In this document: positions 22,051 through 33,309 of the stretch, piece by piece
Numbering within the stretch: the first letter of the stretch is position 1
How the letters are laid out: each line of letters opens with the position of its first letter
Source of the DNA: Eurosta solidaginis
Lineage: Eukaryota; Arthropoda; Insecta; Diptera; Tephritidae
Direction: 5' to 3'
Assembly (NCBI RefSeq): GCF_040869045.1
Contig: NC_090324.1
Location: 57,627,346 to 57,691,345 of the forward strand
DNA length: 64,000 nt
The notes under the pieces: model-generated
Databases searched by the model: none
Told to the model about the DNA's origin: nothing
The model's input: the letters and a program-made list of their open reading frames with translations, nothing else
Program-made: the position numbers and the translations under genes

Positions 22051-24306
22051 TTATTTCATAACTTGAACTTCAACTGAATGATCATCCAAACAAAAAAACT
22101 TTGCTTTTACTTTTCCTTCTGTCACTGGAATCATGCAGTGGTATGTCAACGTCCCTTTCAGTGCTACTGCCTTTTTAAATCTAGCTTCAATATTCTTTCC
22201 TTCTTTGTATAGGAATACGTTTTCCACATATTTAAATGAAATATTAGGGATAGCCGCTAATGTCAATCAAATAATTCTTTTGGCGTTTGAATTGGATTAT
22301 TCGCTCTCTGTAGACTTGCTCTGGCAGCCAATCTTTTTAAGATCCCACCTGAATCATCGCATGCATTTTTGCCATGTGAAGTTGGAAAAAATGCCACTCC
22401 GCACTCAAACCGAAATCTTTTTGATGGTGGGTAAGATTAACAAAATTCTTTTTGTTTTTATACTGTGCACTTGCCCCATCAGAAACATAAGTATTTTTGG
22501 AAATATTTTTAAAGTTATTTTTAACATATTCCACTAGGTATTTTTGAAATATATGCACGGCAATTGTGTTGTGATGTAAACAGTCTGAAATGACAACAAA
22601 GCTTTTCATACGAATTTCGCCACTTTCATGCCTGTAATAAATGGCAAATGGATGAGTTGTTGCCTGATTGTTATTCCAATGAATTCCTTTAGCAGCATTT
22701 TGCACGACAAATGTATAAACAAAAAAAAATGTAAGGCGCAATAACCTCCGAAGAGATCTAAGGCCGAGCTTCTCTTCCAATTTGCGTCGTGCTCCTATTG
22801 ATTTTCCCTACAAATCGGCCGGACGGGACATACATGTTTTATGCCGACTCCGAACGGTATCTACAAGGCAGATGAGTTTTCACTGAGAGCTTTTCATGGC
22901 AGAAATATATCCGGAGCGCTTGCCAAACACTGCCGAGGGGCGACCCCGCTTAGAAAAATTTTCTTCTAATAGAAAACCCTTATTTCTAAAATTTTGATGT
23001 GCTTTTCCCGGGGTGTGAACCCAGGGCATACGGTGTGGTAGGCGGAGCACGCTACTATCACACCACGGTGGCCGCCAAACAAATGTATAATTTTCGGAAA
23101 AATCACAGAGAACGATGCATACATTTTTTGGTAAAAATTCTTTTTTGCTGCTTATAAACTTGTTTTGGCTTTTAACTATGTTTGAATGAACCACTATTTT
23201 TTTTAAACCTAACTATAATTTTTGTAAGTATTCATCAACTGGGGATTACATTACTTGCAAAGTGGTTCAATCGACGTTCACCCATTGTCTGTAAGTTATT
23301 TCATCAATGAAGCCATCCTCCAAACTTGTTCTTATTTCATCGATCAAATTTGTTGCCCCAGGGCACTGCGCACATTTTCCGAAATAACAATTTGTGGATG
23401 CATTAAGACATAACATAAGTTTTAAACAGTCTTTAAAGCTTTTTATTGGGTGCACAGACTCAGCAGTTAAATGTTTGATGTTAGTTCATTCGACTAATAA
23501 TTTGACGTTCTCACGTATAGTGCAAACACATACTGAATGAGTACCACTTGAACTTGCTAAAACACAATGTTTTGGCCTCAAAGTTGCAAATTTTGAAAAC
23601 CTACACTTAACCGTGGGGTGATTTTCCTTAAACATTTGATGAAGTTCGCGTAAGTTTATCAACAGTAGCCTCTTTTGCACGTGAATGCGTTCGTTATTAG
23701 TTTTTACGAACACAAAACCTTTTTTTCCCGGGCACCACACGACTATTTTCATCGAGTTCATAAAATTGTGTTACTAAATCAATAACTTCTCTTTCTAATG
23801 ATGGATGACTCTTGGGATTTGCTTCTGCCAGAATTCCTTTTTCCTCAGCAATTTTCTTAGCAACAGTTACCATATGAACTATAGCAGAGAAATGATGTTG
23901 AATTTTCCGATGAGGCCAGACTTTGCAAATTGTTAAAATTCTAAGTTGTTTTGCTCGATCACTGGTGGTAGCGAATTCGTCCTTAAGATTTTGTAATATT
24001 TCGTTTCCATCATTTTCATCGAAGCAAACGTTATCATCACTGGGCATGCCACAAATGAAATTGCTTCAGAAACATTCTGATTTTTTCAGTTGAATGGCGG
24101 TTTTGATGAATCTGTTTTTTTTTTTTTTTTTTGAATTGGTGAAACTCCAATTATTTCTAAACCTTTGTTGATTAAAGTAGTTGCCTCGGACATTGCTTCT
24201 CTGTCTTTCTCCAATGATACAGATGTAGAACATTTAGAAGCGTAATTCACGTCGCTATCGGTTTCAGTGAGTACGTCGCTGAAATTAATATCATCTGATT
24301 CTTTCA
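22051..24306 (-). pseudogene. transposase-like pseudogene, unnamed family (copy A)
   Basis: Read on the minus strand from a likely exon start at 24306 (a TTTTCCAG acceptor directly before the ATG of MKESDDINFSDV). Later segments include PSLEREVIDLVTQFYELDE (about 23.8 kb) and LLINLRELHQMF with FSKFATLRPKH (23.65 kb). CYFGKCAQCPG (23.4 kb) and CDFSENYTFV (23.1 kb) follow. After the SINE come VQNAAKGIHWN, HYK-type VSDGASAQYKNKKNF (22.45 kb), HFFxTSHGKNACD and, after a one-base loss, the C terminus to 22051. The order D-x-S-E-N, SDGxxxQ(Y/F)KN, ATSHGK-x-x-x-D recurs in a large insect family that looks like a DDE/RNase-H-fold transposase. I cannot place it firmly. Frameshifts near 23.70, 22.35 and 22.25 kb and stops near 23.2 kb make it nonfunctional. 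Confidence 0.65.
22719..23078 (-). mobile_element. full-length tRNA-derived SINE
   Basis: On the minus strand it begins with GGCGGCCACCGTGGTGTGAT and a tRNA-like head and ends CGCCTTACATTTTTTTTT. It is flanked by the 12-base duplication ACAAATGTATAA (22707-22718 and 23079-23090). It matches the plus-strand copy at 57436-57798 along its whole length. It splits the copy A pseudogene inside the codons for the FSENYTFV-VQN junction, so it inserted after that copy was in place. Confidence 0.9.
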
Positions 24307-24309
24307 TCT

Positions 24310-25690
24310 GGAAAAACGAATAAATGTATGATAAGTATCTAAAATTTGACGAATTTAATAATATTGAAGTTAAAATATGGAAAACCATATGTGTATATGA
24401 GGGCAGCTGCCAATGTCTTACATATGAGTTCCATAAATAGATATTGTGACGAATATTACCATCTCTAAGGTTATTAAATAAAGGCACAACAACATTTAAG
24501 CAAGCTACATAAACACATTAATCATCATGTACACACATACATACAAGCAGCAGAGAGATACTCACAAACGCATATCATAATCAGCTACTAACTACTGCGA
24601 TCACATATGGCCAATTTTCCGGCTTCTAACGTTACATTCGCATGGAGTTTTTATTTAGTTTATACGAAATAATAACAAAAATGTTAGAAACATCCAAGGT
24701 TCTGCTACTTATGCTATCAGGTAGACCTATACCTTATTTTAAGAGTAACATTAGTTTGATGGCTACCATACCGTAAAAGTTATAAGCGTGTGAAACGCAC
24801 TGCTAACGTTACATCATTTGGAAGTGAGATCAAGATACAGATAATGTTTGGTTTAATTTCTGCGAACTTGCTGAGATAATCGTGCCAATTTTACTTCATG
24901 TTATATAGCAAGGATGGCACAAGGTCATGGTATACCGCTTTACCAAAATCTTTAGGAATTTTTAACGTAATTTTACATAAAATAAGCCACTGCCTACGTT
25001 ACAAAAAGCACTGCTAACGTTACACGTGCGAAAATTGAGTATCTCTACACATAATAAAATTGTAACCGTTGATCTCTGTACATTGCAGATATACAGAAAA
25101 TAAAAAAAAGGAGCCAGTGGAATCCAAATGAACAGTTTTTAAAATTTCTGTCGGTCTGACTGTCTGTCTGTCCTTATGTTTGCGCGCGGGTCACTAAAAA
25201 TTGGAATGATGTAATTGAATGAAACTTTCACCATTGCATTACTAGATGTCTACTTTAAGATTTAAGATATCCCTTATTTCGATAGCTCAACCAGTTTTGG
25301 AGTTATCGACCAATATGTGGACCAAAGGTGATCAAAATGTGTTAGTACAATATGGGTATCAAACAAAAGGTGCTGATGAGTGCTGCAATAAGTAATTATA
25401 TTAAATTCAATATCTGGAGTGGTTTCGGAGATATATCCTTATATATTAGAGGGAAATGGATAAGGTTTGGAAGATTCATTGAGACCTTCATCCTAATTTT
25501 ACTTTGTGTTATATCGCAAGGGTGTGTCAAGGCTGGTTGTGATTGCATTACACAAAGCATGGAACGTTACAGTTACGAAAATTTAGTAAACAAAATAAAG
25601 ATAAATAATTGTATAGCTTTTGGAAATTTACTTTTATTGCTGATTATATGTCTTATTTGGTTACAAATAAAAGTGTATGAAATAGTTATA
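24310..25690. other. noncoding spacer with repeated CTGCTAACGTTACA motifs
   Basis: Between the two pseudogenes there is no convincing gene. Copies of (C/T)T(G/T)CTAACGTTACA occur at 24624-24637, 24799-24814 and 25009-25024, with a variant at 24989-25004. A 121-codon plus-strand ORF at 25352-25717 is hydrophobic and unrecognised; I regard it as chance. Confidence 0.5.
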
Positions 25691-25697
25691 ATTCTTT

Positions 25698-26770
25698 TTA
25701 TATATACCCTTGTTTAGATGTAGGAAAAGTACTAAATTTGCCATATATTGCTTGAATTTGGTGGGCGTTTGAAATATTTTGTACATTTTTGGCTTTTGAA
25801 AACAACTGAACTTCTTCGATATCATTATTTATATTAACAAATTCGTCGTTCTTTACTGCTTCAACCACGATTTTGGATGTCGGCAAATAAAAAGCGTTTT
25901 TAAAATCTACTGCACAGTTAACGATGTCGTCAAATAAAAAGCGTTTTTAAAATCTACTGCACAGTTAACGATTATATTTCGGGCTATGACATATTTTCTT
26001 TCAACAGTTTTTACTGTAGCCCCTATTCCATCCACACAGCCTTTGCCATGCGAGGTAGCAAAATAATTCCAAAATATTTTTATCTTTTTTCCAAGTACGG
26101 ACTTAAAGCAGCAATGAACTTGTTTTTCAACTGAGAAGACGGGCCATCACTCCAAAGTTTTTAAATTTTAAGCGATGATGGTAGACTTGAAAGTAATTTC
26201 CATAGATAAGTAACTATAGTCCTTTCTTTACTTATTTGGTTTTCATCAAATAATACAAATGCTTCTCTGATTGATACAAGCATATGCCTTGTTGGCAGTA
26301 GAACCTTATCCCCAGTATTGGCGCACTGGTATTTTTTAACGTCCCGAACCTTTGGCGAAGTGAGTGAAATATCATCCCTTTCATAAAATTTGGTGATGTC
26401 AGAATTGATTTTCACGTTTGGAGAATAGGTCAGTTCACCGGACAATTTATTTTTTTCCCAATTTTCCAAACTTAAAATTATTCTCGAAAGAACTTCTGTT
26501 TTTTTTCGTTGGCGAACGTGGAAGGGCTTGAACTGCTTTAGAGACAGCCTTTCCTAGCGACTGGACAGATTTGTAGACCGTGTGGCGTTCAATTTTATCA
26601 TCGTCGCTAACAGCTACATTTTCATGATTGACTTTAGCCAATCTCATTCTTGCCCGATACTTTCTTACCCTCTCACGAACATTTTCTCGATTTGCTTTTT
26701 GAATTTCATTCATGGCTTTCTGTGGTAATTTTTTCACATCTGCTCTCTTTTTTCCTCTATATTTCTTCAT
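25698..26770 (-). pseudogene. transposase-like pseudogene, same family, internally deleted (copy B)
   Basis: The N terminus MKKYRGKKRADVKKLPQKA is basic and continues through ERVRKYRARMRLAK and ALPRSPTKK. After a slip in a T run near 26500 the frame continues as NSDITKFYERDDISL and LVSIREAFVLFDENQ. The central region is missing: the reading jumps to LWSDGPSSQLKNKFIAAL (after one TAA) and, in the next frame, NYFATSHGKGCVDGIGATVK, then on to 25698. Copy A has about 300 residues between the equivalent motifs. The C-terminal part is shifted by a 47-bp tandem duplication at 25879-25972. It is a different subfamily from copy A, judging by residues around SDG-x-x-x-Q. Confidence 0.65.
25879..25972. 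repeat. 47-bp tandem duplication
   Basis: Units 25879-25925 and 25926-25972 are identical except for one base (GTCGG versus GTCGT). Because 47 is not a multiple of three, it breaks the copy B frame. Confidence 0.92.
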
Positions 26771-26911
26771 TAATGCCGCTTGTTTTTTTTTTTTTTGTAG
26801 TCCCTATATTGAGGCGAGTTCTTCAGGTTTTCTTTATATTTTTTATTTTGCTGAGCTTTCCTCTCCTGTGTAAGGGAACGGAAAGGGACAATTTTATTTT
26901 AAATAAAAAAT

Positions 26912-27094
26912 CACTGCTAACGTTACATATTATTTAAGCTAACAATGTTTTCAAATCTTTGGAAATTAAACTTTTTTTAATTGTAACGCGAGATATAAGT
27001 ATAGTATTAAGAAAATATATAAACAAATTAAATTAAAACGTATTTTAACAAGTTTTAAAAAAACTTTTTTGGTTTTGGACTGCTAACGTTACAT
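26912..27094 (+). repeat. two more CTGCTAACGTTACAT motifs beyond copy B
   Basis: CACTGCTAACGTTACAT at 26912-26928 and GACTGCTAACGTTACAT at 27078-27094 match the motifs left of copy B, all in the same orientation. They contain the palindrome TAACGTTA. They may be subterminal transposase-binding sites of the copy B element. Confidence 0.5.
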
Positions 27095-28327
27095 ACGATT
27101 TTTGCGGCACATTTATTTTTCACATAACTGCTAGTTGGAACATAACTTTTTTAAAAACTTTACGTGTTATGATATTATAGCTAATTTTCTAATAGATAAA
27201 ACTTTAACGACTAAATTTTATTTGCAACAAACACGTTATATTTACCTTTTTGTTTGCTGAACTACTTCCGAACATATTTTTTTTTAATCACAACGTTTTA
27301 TAAAAAGAGCGAAAAGTTTAATTTAAAACGACTAAAATTGAATGACACTATTTTCAACAGCTACTCTAATATGTCATGAACGCCGCAAAACCCCAGTGCT
27401 TGCAATATTTGACAAAAAAAAAATACTTGGTTTACTTTCCCAGAAAATCGGTCATATACACACGCATAAGGTTACACAGGTAGAGGCTTCTAGAAGAAAA
27501 AACGTCTAGACATTTCAACAGAAGAGAAAGTTTCGCTCTTAAGTTAACAAAATTTTGTAAAATTGACAGATTCCTAATCAATCTAACTGATTTTTCAGTT
27601 AACACAACTGATCTTACAGGACATTTCAACGGAGATCAACTGTCAATAAATGAACAAGTTTCAAAGAGAATTTTACGCTCACTGCGCTCTATACTTTGTA
27701 CTTATGACGATGGTGCCACTTGTTAAAAAAAACACCAAAATAAGAAAACCATCAAATCGAAAAACCACTCAAAATTGGAAAACAATAAAAAAACTAGTTT
27801 TTCAGCTATCAATACAAAACGAAAAACCCTTTTTTGAATTTACTGTGCAAAAAATTATGAGATACCGGGACCCCCATTTATCGTGTACAATTTTGCAACT
27901 TCTCGTCCAAGCGAAATGCAAAATTGCGCCCTCTTGTTGCAAAAGATTTGCTTGAACGAACAGAATTTCTCCAAAGTTAGTAACATTTTGTTCATGTTTT
28001 CATGAATTTTCACTCACGCGAATGAATCTAATAAGATAATAAAAAACATCCCTTTTCAATATTGATGTTTCCGACAAAATAAAAGTTTGAGTTGTTTTCG
28101 TATCGTTTCAACTTAAAGTGTTACGAAAATTAAACTTGCCGAATTACATGCAAAGTTACTGCAGTGGTGAATTACCTTCCTGCGATTTGATTCTTTATTT
28201 TCTATAACTTACAAGTTCTCTTTTTAAAATGTTACGTCAAACATTTATACTACAAGTTTTGTTCGAAACAATCAAGTTTGGCAATTACATGCGTGAGTAG
28301 AAATTGAGAATGAGCTGACCTGAAACA
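27095..28327. other. noncoding stretch, nothing recognised
   Basis: No supportable ORF or repeat; several short chance ORFs only. Confidence 0.45.
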
Positions 28328-28575
28328 AGCTTTTTCAATTAGAAGAAAAATTTTCTAAGCAGTGTCGCCCCTCGGCAGTGTTCGGCAAGCACTCCGAGTG
28401 TATTTCTGCCTGAAATAGTCTCAGTGAAAACTCATATGCCTTGCAGATGCCGCTCGGGCTCGGAATAAAGCAAGTAGGTCGCGTCCCGCCAATTTGTAAG
28501 CACAATTAAAAAGCAGCACGACGCAAATTTGAAGAGAAGTTCGGCCTTCGGAGGTTATCGAGCCTTACATTTCTT
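28328..28575 (+). mobile_element. 5'-truncated SINE copy
   Basis: From GCTTTTTCAATTAGAAG to GAGCCTTACATTTC it follows the body and 3' end of the SINE at 57436-57798 (CGCCCCTCGGCAGTGTT, CACGACGCAAATT, TTCGGAGGTTATCG). The tRNA-like head is absent. More diverged than the two full copies, so probably older. Confidence 0.85.
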
Positions 28576-29060
28576 TATTTATATGGCAACATAGGTACTG
28601 TCATACAAAGCTTTCACAACAACTTTTTTTTGTTCATTTAACTACTAAAACGGTCAATTACGAATCAACTATTTGTGCGCAGTTGATTCAACATCTTGTT
28701 GCGATGGATAAAAATTGACAGAAATTTCGGTTGAATTAACCCGTGCTTCGGCTGATTTTACCAGTCTTTTCTTTCAGTGTATCAAAGTAGTCTAACAAAG
28801 AACATTTTTGCATTATTGAATAGTTATTTATTCAACAGTTCAGCGATACGAACGTTAGTAAAATAAGCTGAGTTTCACTAAATTCGTTACAATTTGTGTC
28901 AGAAGAGGAATTGTTGAATAAATTCTGAAGATTTCGAATACAACTTGGACATTGAAAGTTAAGTGAATTAAGGTGTCAGCAACTGAAAAAGGAGTTCGAG
29001 AATCGTGGATTGAATAGAATCGGCAATAAGATCGAATTTCAAGCACGGCTACGAGACGCT
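28576..29060. other. possible LTR/leader of the gypsy-type element
   Basis: Noncoding sequence directly upstream of the gag start. No second LTR or clear primer-binding site was found, so the element boundary is not defined. Confidence 0.25.
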
Positions 29061-30439
29061 ATGGAGTCGCAAGAAATTAATGTGGACGATGATATCTTTC
29101 ATCCTGATGGGAACGAGACAACAACAAATATTTAAAAGAAAAACGAAAAATCGCAGACAGTTACGAGCACAGACTTGAACACGATTTTGACTGCAATATC
29201 TGCTGAAACATCGACAGTGTCATATCAACTGGCAGACCAGAAGACAAGTATATCGTCCCAACTGGAATCACAGGAGACACGTATAACATCCAAAATGGAA
29301 GCACAGGAGGCACGCATTTCAGAAATGCCGTCGCAAATGTCATCTCAGCTGGAATCGCAGGAGAACCGTATAACATCGAAGATTGAAGCACAAGAGACGC
29401 ATATTTCAGAAATGTCGATACAGATTACAACTAAAATTGAAGCACAAGAGGCACGAATATCCGAAAGGTCCGCGCAAATTTCAGTGCAGATATCATCGCA
29501 GATTTCTGCTCAACTGAAAGAGCAAGAAGGACGTATTTCCTCGAAGTTGGAGGCGCAAGATCGAAGAAAAAGTCAATGTCGAGATAGAAATATTGAGAGG
29601 TCATATACAGGAGTTGCAACTAAATCGCCCAGCAGTTTCAGCGAGTAATCCAAAGGTAAAAACTCCACCTCCGGTTCTGTTCCTTTCCAGGTCTTTAAGC
29701 TATAGTTTGAAAAGACAGCAGCAGTGAACAACTGGAATGCTGAAGATAAATTTTAAGCTCTATTCGTAGCACTGTAGGGGCCAGCAGCCGAAATCCTACA
29801 GACTATTCCCGAAGGAGAGCGGAACAACTATGAAGCGTTGATGGCTGGTATATAACGGCGATACGGAATCGAGCATAGGAGACAGATATACCAAATGGAG
29901 TTACTGAACCGCTTCCAGAGGCCTGGTGAACATTGCAAGAGTTTGCGTCGGATGTTGAAAGGCGGGCACTTTAGCGAATGCGGACTCACCCGTAGAATAT
30001 ACCGAAAGGGTAAAAATCCAGAGCTTTATTAATGGAATACGGGATATCGAAACGAAGCGAGCGACATACGCAAACCCAAAACCTACATTCACAGAAACGG
30101 TATCACATCCTCTGATTGAGGAAAAAGCATCGCTTCTGTGTAAGCCAGCGTTCAAGGCACGCCGTGTGGAGGTAGAAAGGCCAGACTAAATGAAGACGAT
30201 ATTGGAGGCGCTGAAAAGATCGCAAAAGTGGAGTGAAAGAGTTACCAAATGCTTCAAATGCGGGAAGCCCGGTCACATTGCACGTTATTGCGATCTTGAT
30301 CCTATTGGTTTCAACAGCATGGGTGGTCTTAATAACAAAGCTGGAGGGGATGAGCAAGAGCGAGTCAGATGTAGAGATCGAGAGCTAGCTACAGTTATTG
30401 AATGTCCTGTGATATCTGTGTCGCAAATTGGAAGGAAGC
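29061..30439 (+). pseudogene. Ty3/gypsy-type gag (and start of pol) pseudogene
   Basis: The ATG at 29061 opens MESQEINVDDDIFHPDG. A stop at about 29133 precedes a coiled-coil region with repeated QExRIxSK(M/I/L)EAQ units (29175-29570). After a frameshift come FQVFKL, TAAVNNWNAED, AAEILQTIPEGERNNYEAL and RRYGIEHRRQIYQMEL, typical of an insect gypsy capsid. Several glutamine or lysine codons have become stops. A CCHC zinc knuckle, CFKCGKPGHIARYC, lies at 30250-30291, and ECPVISVSQIGRK, just upstream of a protease, ends at 30439. The element then breaks off at the LINE junction. Nonfunctional. Confidence 0.82.
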
Positions 30440-31256
30440 AAGGGTGTGTGGTGCGATCAACGATAACAAGGGCGTGCGTTGGTCGTGCTTGAAATGCAGA
30501 TCCACGGAAGTGGATCTTTTTAAGCTTTTCAAACATACCCGAAACGCATTCTCCGAAATCGGTAAGGAACTTTCTACATTAGGGGATAAATTCAAGTATT
30601 ATGAAAACTTGTTTAAAACTTTCAAATGTATTACCGATTCAGCTGCTAATGCTAACAGCGACAGTCGTGACAGCAAACGAAAACGAACTGATGTCTCGGC
30701 TGGCGTACTGACCCTAGACCCCGTTCAAAACATCCAGAACCCAATCGTTCCTACACCCAGCATGATAGAATTAATAAACTTAGCATCTCCAAGTCCTCTT
30801 ACATTAGAGCCTTCAACATCAAAAGCACCTCCAACAAAACCAGCAGCTAGAAAAAATATTGAACCTTCAAACCGTTCTCAGGCGACTGAGCCTGGAACTA
30901 GGAAGTTGGTTGTAGTCCCTCCTAAAAAATCGATATTCGTGTCAAGATTCGAGAGGGATATTACTGAAGAGGATCTAAATCGTATATCTTCTCAAAAAGG
31001 AAAACCCATGACGTAACAATTCGGAAATTTAATTTTAGTTATGAAAGAAACGTATCTTCCTTTAGATTAGATGTACCTATTGACCATTTTGACACTATCT
31101 TGAGTAACGATTTTTGGCCCTCTGGGTCACTTGTGTGGGAATTTGAATATAGGCGGAATAAGAGTGTTCCAAACTTAGCACAGATCCCTGTTAATAACAC
31201 TGAGTCAAAAACTGAACGAAAAACCTGCTTTAGATATACTTTACCAAAATGTTAGA
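30440..31256 (+). pseudogene. LINE ORF1
   Basis: A Cys-containing N-terminal piece (RWSCLKCRSTEVDLF) and a helical region precede a Pro/Ser-rich linker (about 30760-30920) and FVSRFERDITEEDLN. A one-base loss near 31010 gives a premature stop at 31014-31016. In the next frame the protein continues (VTIRKFNFSYERNVSSFRLD, FWPSGSLVWEFEYRR) to a stop at 31256. This arrangement, a PHD-like Cys cluster followed by an RNA-binding-like C-terminal domain, is usual in CR1/Jockey-group ORF1. The continuous ORF that starts at 30402 is chimeric: its first dozen residues come from gypsy sequence read in another frame. Confidence 0.65.
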
Positions 31257-32966
31257 GGATTAAACACCAAGTTAACAGAACTGTTTTTAAAATCATTTAA
31301 CTCAAGCTACGATATAACTGCTTTAACCGAAACCTGGCTGAAACCTCATGTTTTTAACTCAGAGATCCTCTGTAATGACTACCAGATATATCGAAATGAC
31401 CGCCTGAACAGGGTTGGAGGTGGAGTTCTGCTTGCTGTACACTCTTCAATACCATCCCGCATACGCACACAACTAGCAAATATCCACATTTATTTGGCCA
31501 TATGTTATATCCCGCCATCTTCTGAACTGTCCGTTTATATGCATCACATTTCCTTGCTAAAAACTGTTAATTCGATGCTGAAGCCTTCCGATTTCATTAT
31601 TGTCTTGGGTGACTTCAATATGCCACACATATCATGGTGCATCTCTGATTTTAATATCGTACCAGTTTCGTCAAAGTCTTCCAACAATGAATTTCTAGAC
31701 GGAATGTCTGAGCTGTGCCTCCAACAAATCAACATCCAATCGAATAAATTCGGAAGAGTGTTAGATTTAGCCTTTGTGGATGATGAATCTAAATATTCCA
31801 TTAGTCGATGCGAACCCATTATTGAACCTGAAGATGCTTACCACCCTTCCCTCAAAATAGTTTACGAAGTTGTAAATTATGCTTGTAACAGCGGAAATAA
31901 ACGATACAACTCCAGTTATCGCTTCGACTTTGCGAAGGCCAATTTTAAAAAATTAAATCGTGATCTATCTCGAATAGTGTGGCCAATATTTAATGCTGAT
32001 GTGGAGCAAAGCTTTTCTCACTTTTACAATACCATTTACTGTCTTTTTGGAAAAATACGTACCTAAGCGGATTTGTGTACATTCCGATACAAGCCAAGTA
32101 TGGTTCACTAAAGAGCTGAACATTTTAAAGAATAAAAAGTCTCGATCTTTCAAGTTGTTCAAAAGGACGGGTTTACATAACCATAACTTACAGTACTCGA
32201 TTCTACGCTGCAAGTATTTTCAATTGAACAACAAGTGTTACAAAGCTTATCTTTGTAAAATGAAAAGAAATATAACTTGCAACCCGAAGGCATTTTACGG
32301 ATTCGTAAACTCTAAACTCAGGGTGAAAGGGTTTCCATCATCCATGAAATTCCAAGATAATATTTCCAGCGATGATCAAGAGATCGCCGACTTCTTTGCG
32401 GAATTTTTCAAATCAAATTACTCTATTGAGACCAAGGTTTCACCTAATGAATACCCATACCATATTGATTCATGTTATTCAATCAGAGCTCCATTTATAT
32501 CTTCAGAAGATGTATTATCTTATTTAAAAACCTTAAAAGTATCATATTCATACGGCCCTGACAGGATCCCGACACACTTTCTTAAAAAATGTGCTGCAAA
32601 CATCTATCAGCCGCTAACAGATTTATTTAATTTATCTTTAATTTATGGCGTTTTCCCAACAATATGGAAGGAATCTTTTCTTATTCCGCTTCATAAAAAT
32701 GGAAGCAGGTCTTCAATAGAAAACTACCGGGGCATAGCAAAGTTATCCGTTATCCCAAAGTTATTTGAGGCTATTGTTACCCACCACCTAACATTCTCTA
32801 TTTACCCCATAATTGCAAGCTCGCAGCATGGGTTCTGTAAGGGCAAATCACCTATCACCAATTTACTAGAATTTACCACCCACGTTTCTAATGGATTTAG
32901 AAAAGGCCTTCACACTGATGTAATTTACACCGATTTCAGTAAAGCTTTCGACAAAGTATCACACCT
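31207..32966 (+). pseudogene. LINE ORF2: endonuclease and partial reverse transcriptase
   Basis: The frame is open from about 31207: LYQNVRGLNTKL, ALTETWL, GGGVLLAV, then YIPPSSE, VLGDFNMPHISW and LDLAFVDD. This is an APE-type endonuclease, with E in TETWL and D in GDFN as active-site landmarks. A one-base shift near 32045 moves into the frame that runs to 33030: WFTKELNILKNKKS, SYGPDRIPTHFLK, ENYRGIAKLSVIPKLFE, SSQHGFCKGKSPITNL and YTDFSKAFDKV, which carries the first catalytic Asp of the RT palm. The second palm motif and everything beyond are absent. Confidence 0.82.
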
Positions 32967-33309
32967 GTCGTCGATGCGAAATAAAAATTTGTCGTCAATT
33001 ACGATTTGCGAATTTAACTCCACGTATTAATTTATTTACGGGTGTTTTGTGGGTTTATTTCTACATATTTAAAGGAAACTATTACAAATATGCTTAACAT
33101 TTAACAATCTAATATTACTTACCGCAGTGTTGTTCGCTCCAATTCTTCATCGACGACTAAAACGGTCACCAAATTCATAGCCACTTTGTTTGCAAGAGTT
33201 AGAGCGACTAACATTGCGGTTTACAAATAAATATAATTGAACAGTTATGAAGTCAAATTTATGAGCTGCATCACGCTGGAACCCGCTTTGAAAAAATCCA
33301 AATTTTTTT
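32967..33309. other. junction segment between LINE and satellite
   Basis: About 340 bases belonging to neither neighbour. GTCGTCGATG (32969) and CATCGACGAC (33148) form a spaced inverted repeat. The minus strand carries a possible short coding exon. Confidence 0.4.
33123..33214 (-). other. possible short coding exon with splice donor
   Basis: On the minus strand an ATG at 33214 opens a stop-free reading (MLVALTLANKVAMNLVTVLV, then VDEELERTTLR) that meets a consensus donor GGTAAGT at 33124-33118. It looks like a first coding exon, and its acidic/basic end resembles N termini of some Harbinger-linked proteins, but that is weak. No second exon is seen before the LINE. Confidence 0.25.

Larger units (their letters stand above)
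30440..32966 (+). mobile_element. CR1/Jockey-group LINE, 3'-truncated, inserted next to gypsy gag
   Basis: ORF1 and ORF2 of a non-LTR element follow each other on the plus strand. Gypsy sequence ends and LINE sequence begins near 30440. The LINE is cut at 32966, in the middle of the RT catalytic block, where unrelated sequence begins. LINE insertions are normally truncated at the 5' end; this 3' loss therefore points to a later deletion or rearrangement next to the satellite array. Confidence 0.75.

Noticed and set aside
25352..25717. 121-codon hydrophobic plus-strand ORF
   Set aside because: AT-rich DNA gives hydrophobic chance ORFs; no family recognised and no second copy in the window.
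28576..29060. GGTGTCAGCAACTG near 28972 as a primer-binding site for the gypsy-type element
   Set aside because: It lacks the required leading TGG and no LTR end could be fixed next to it.
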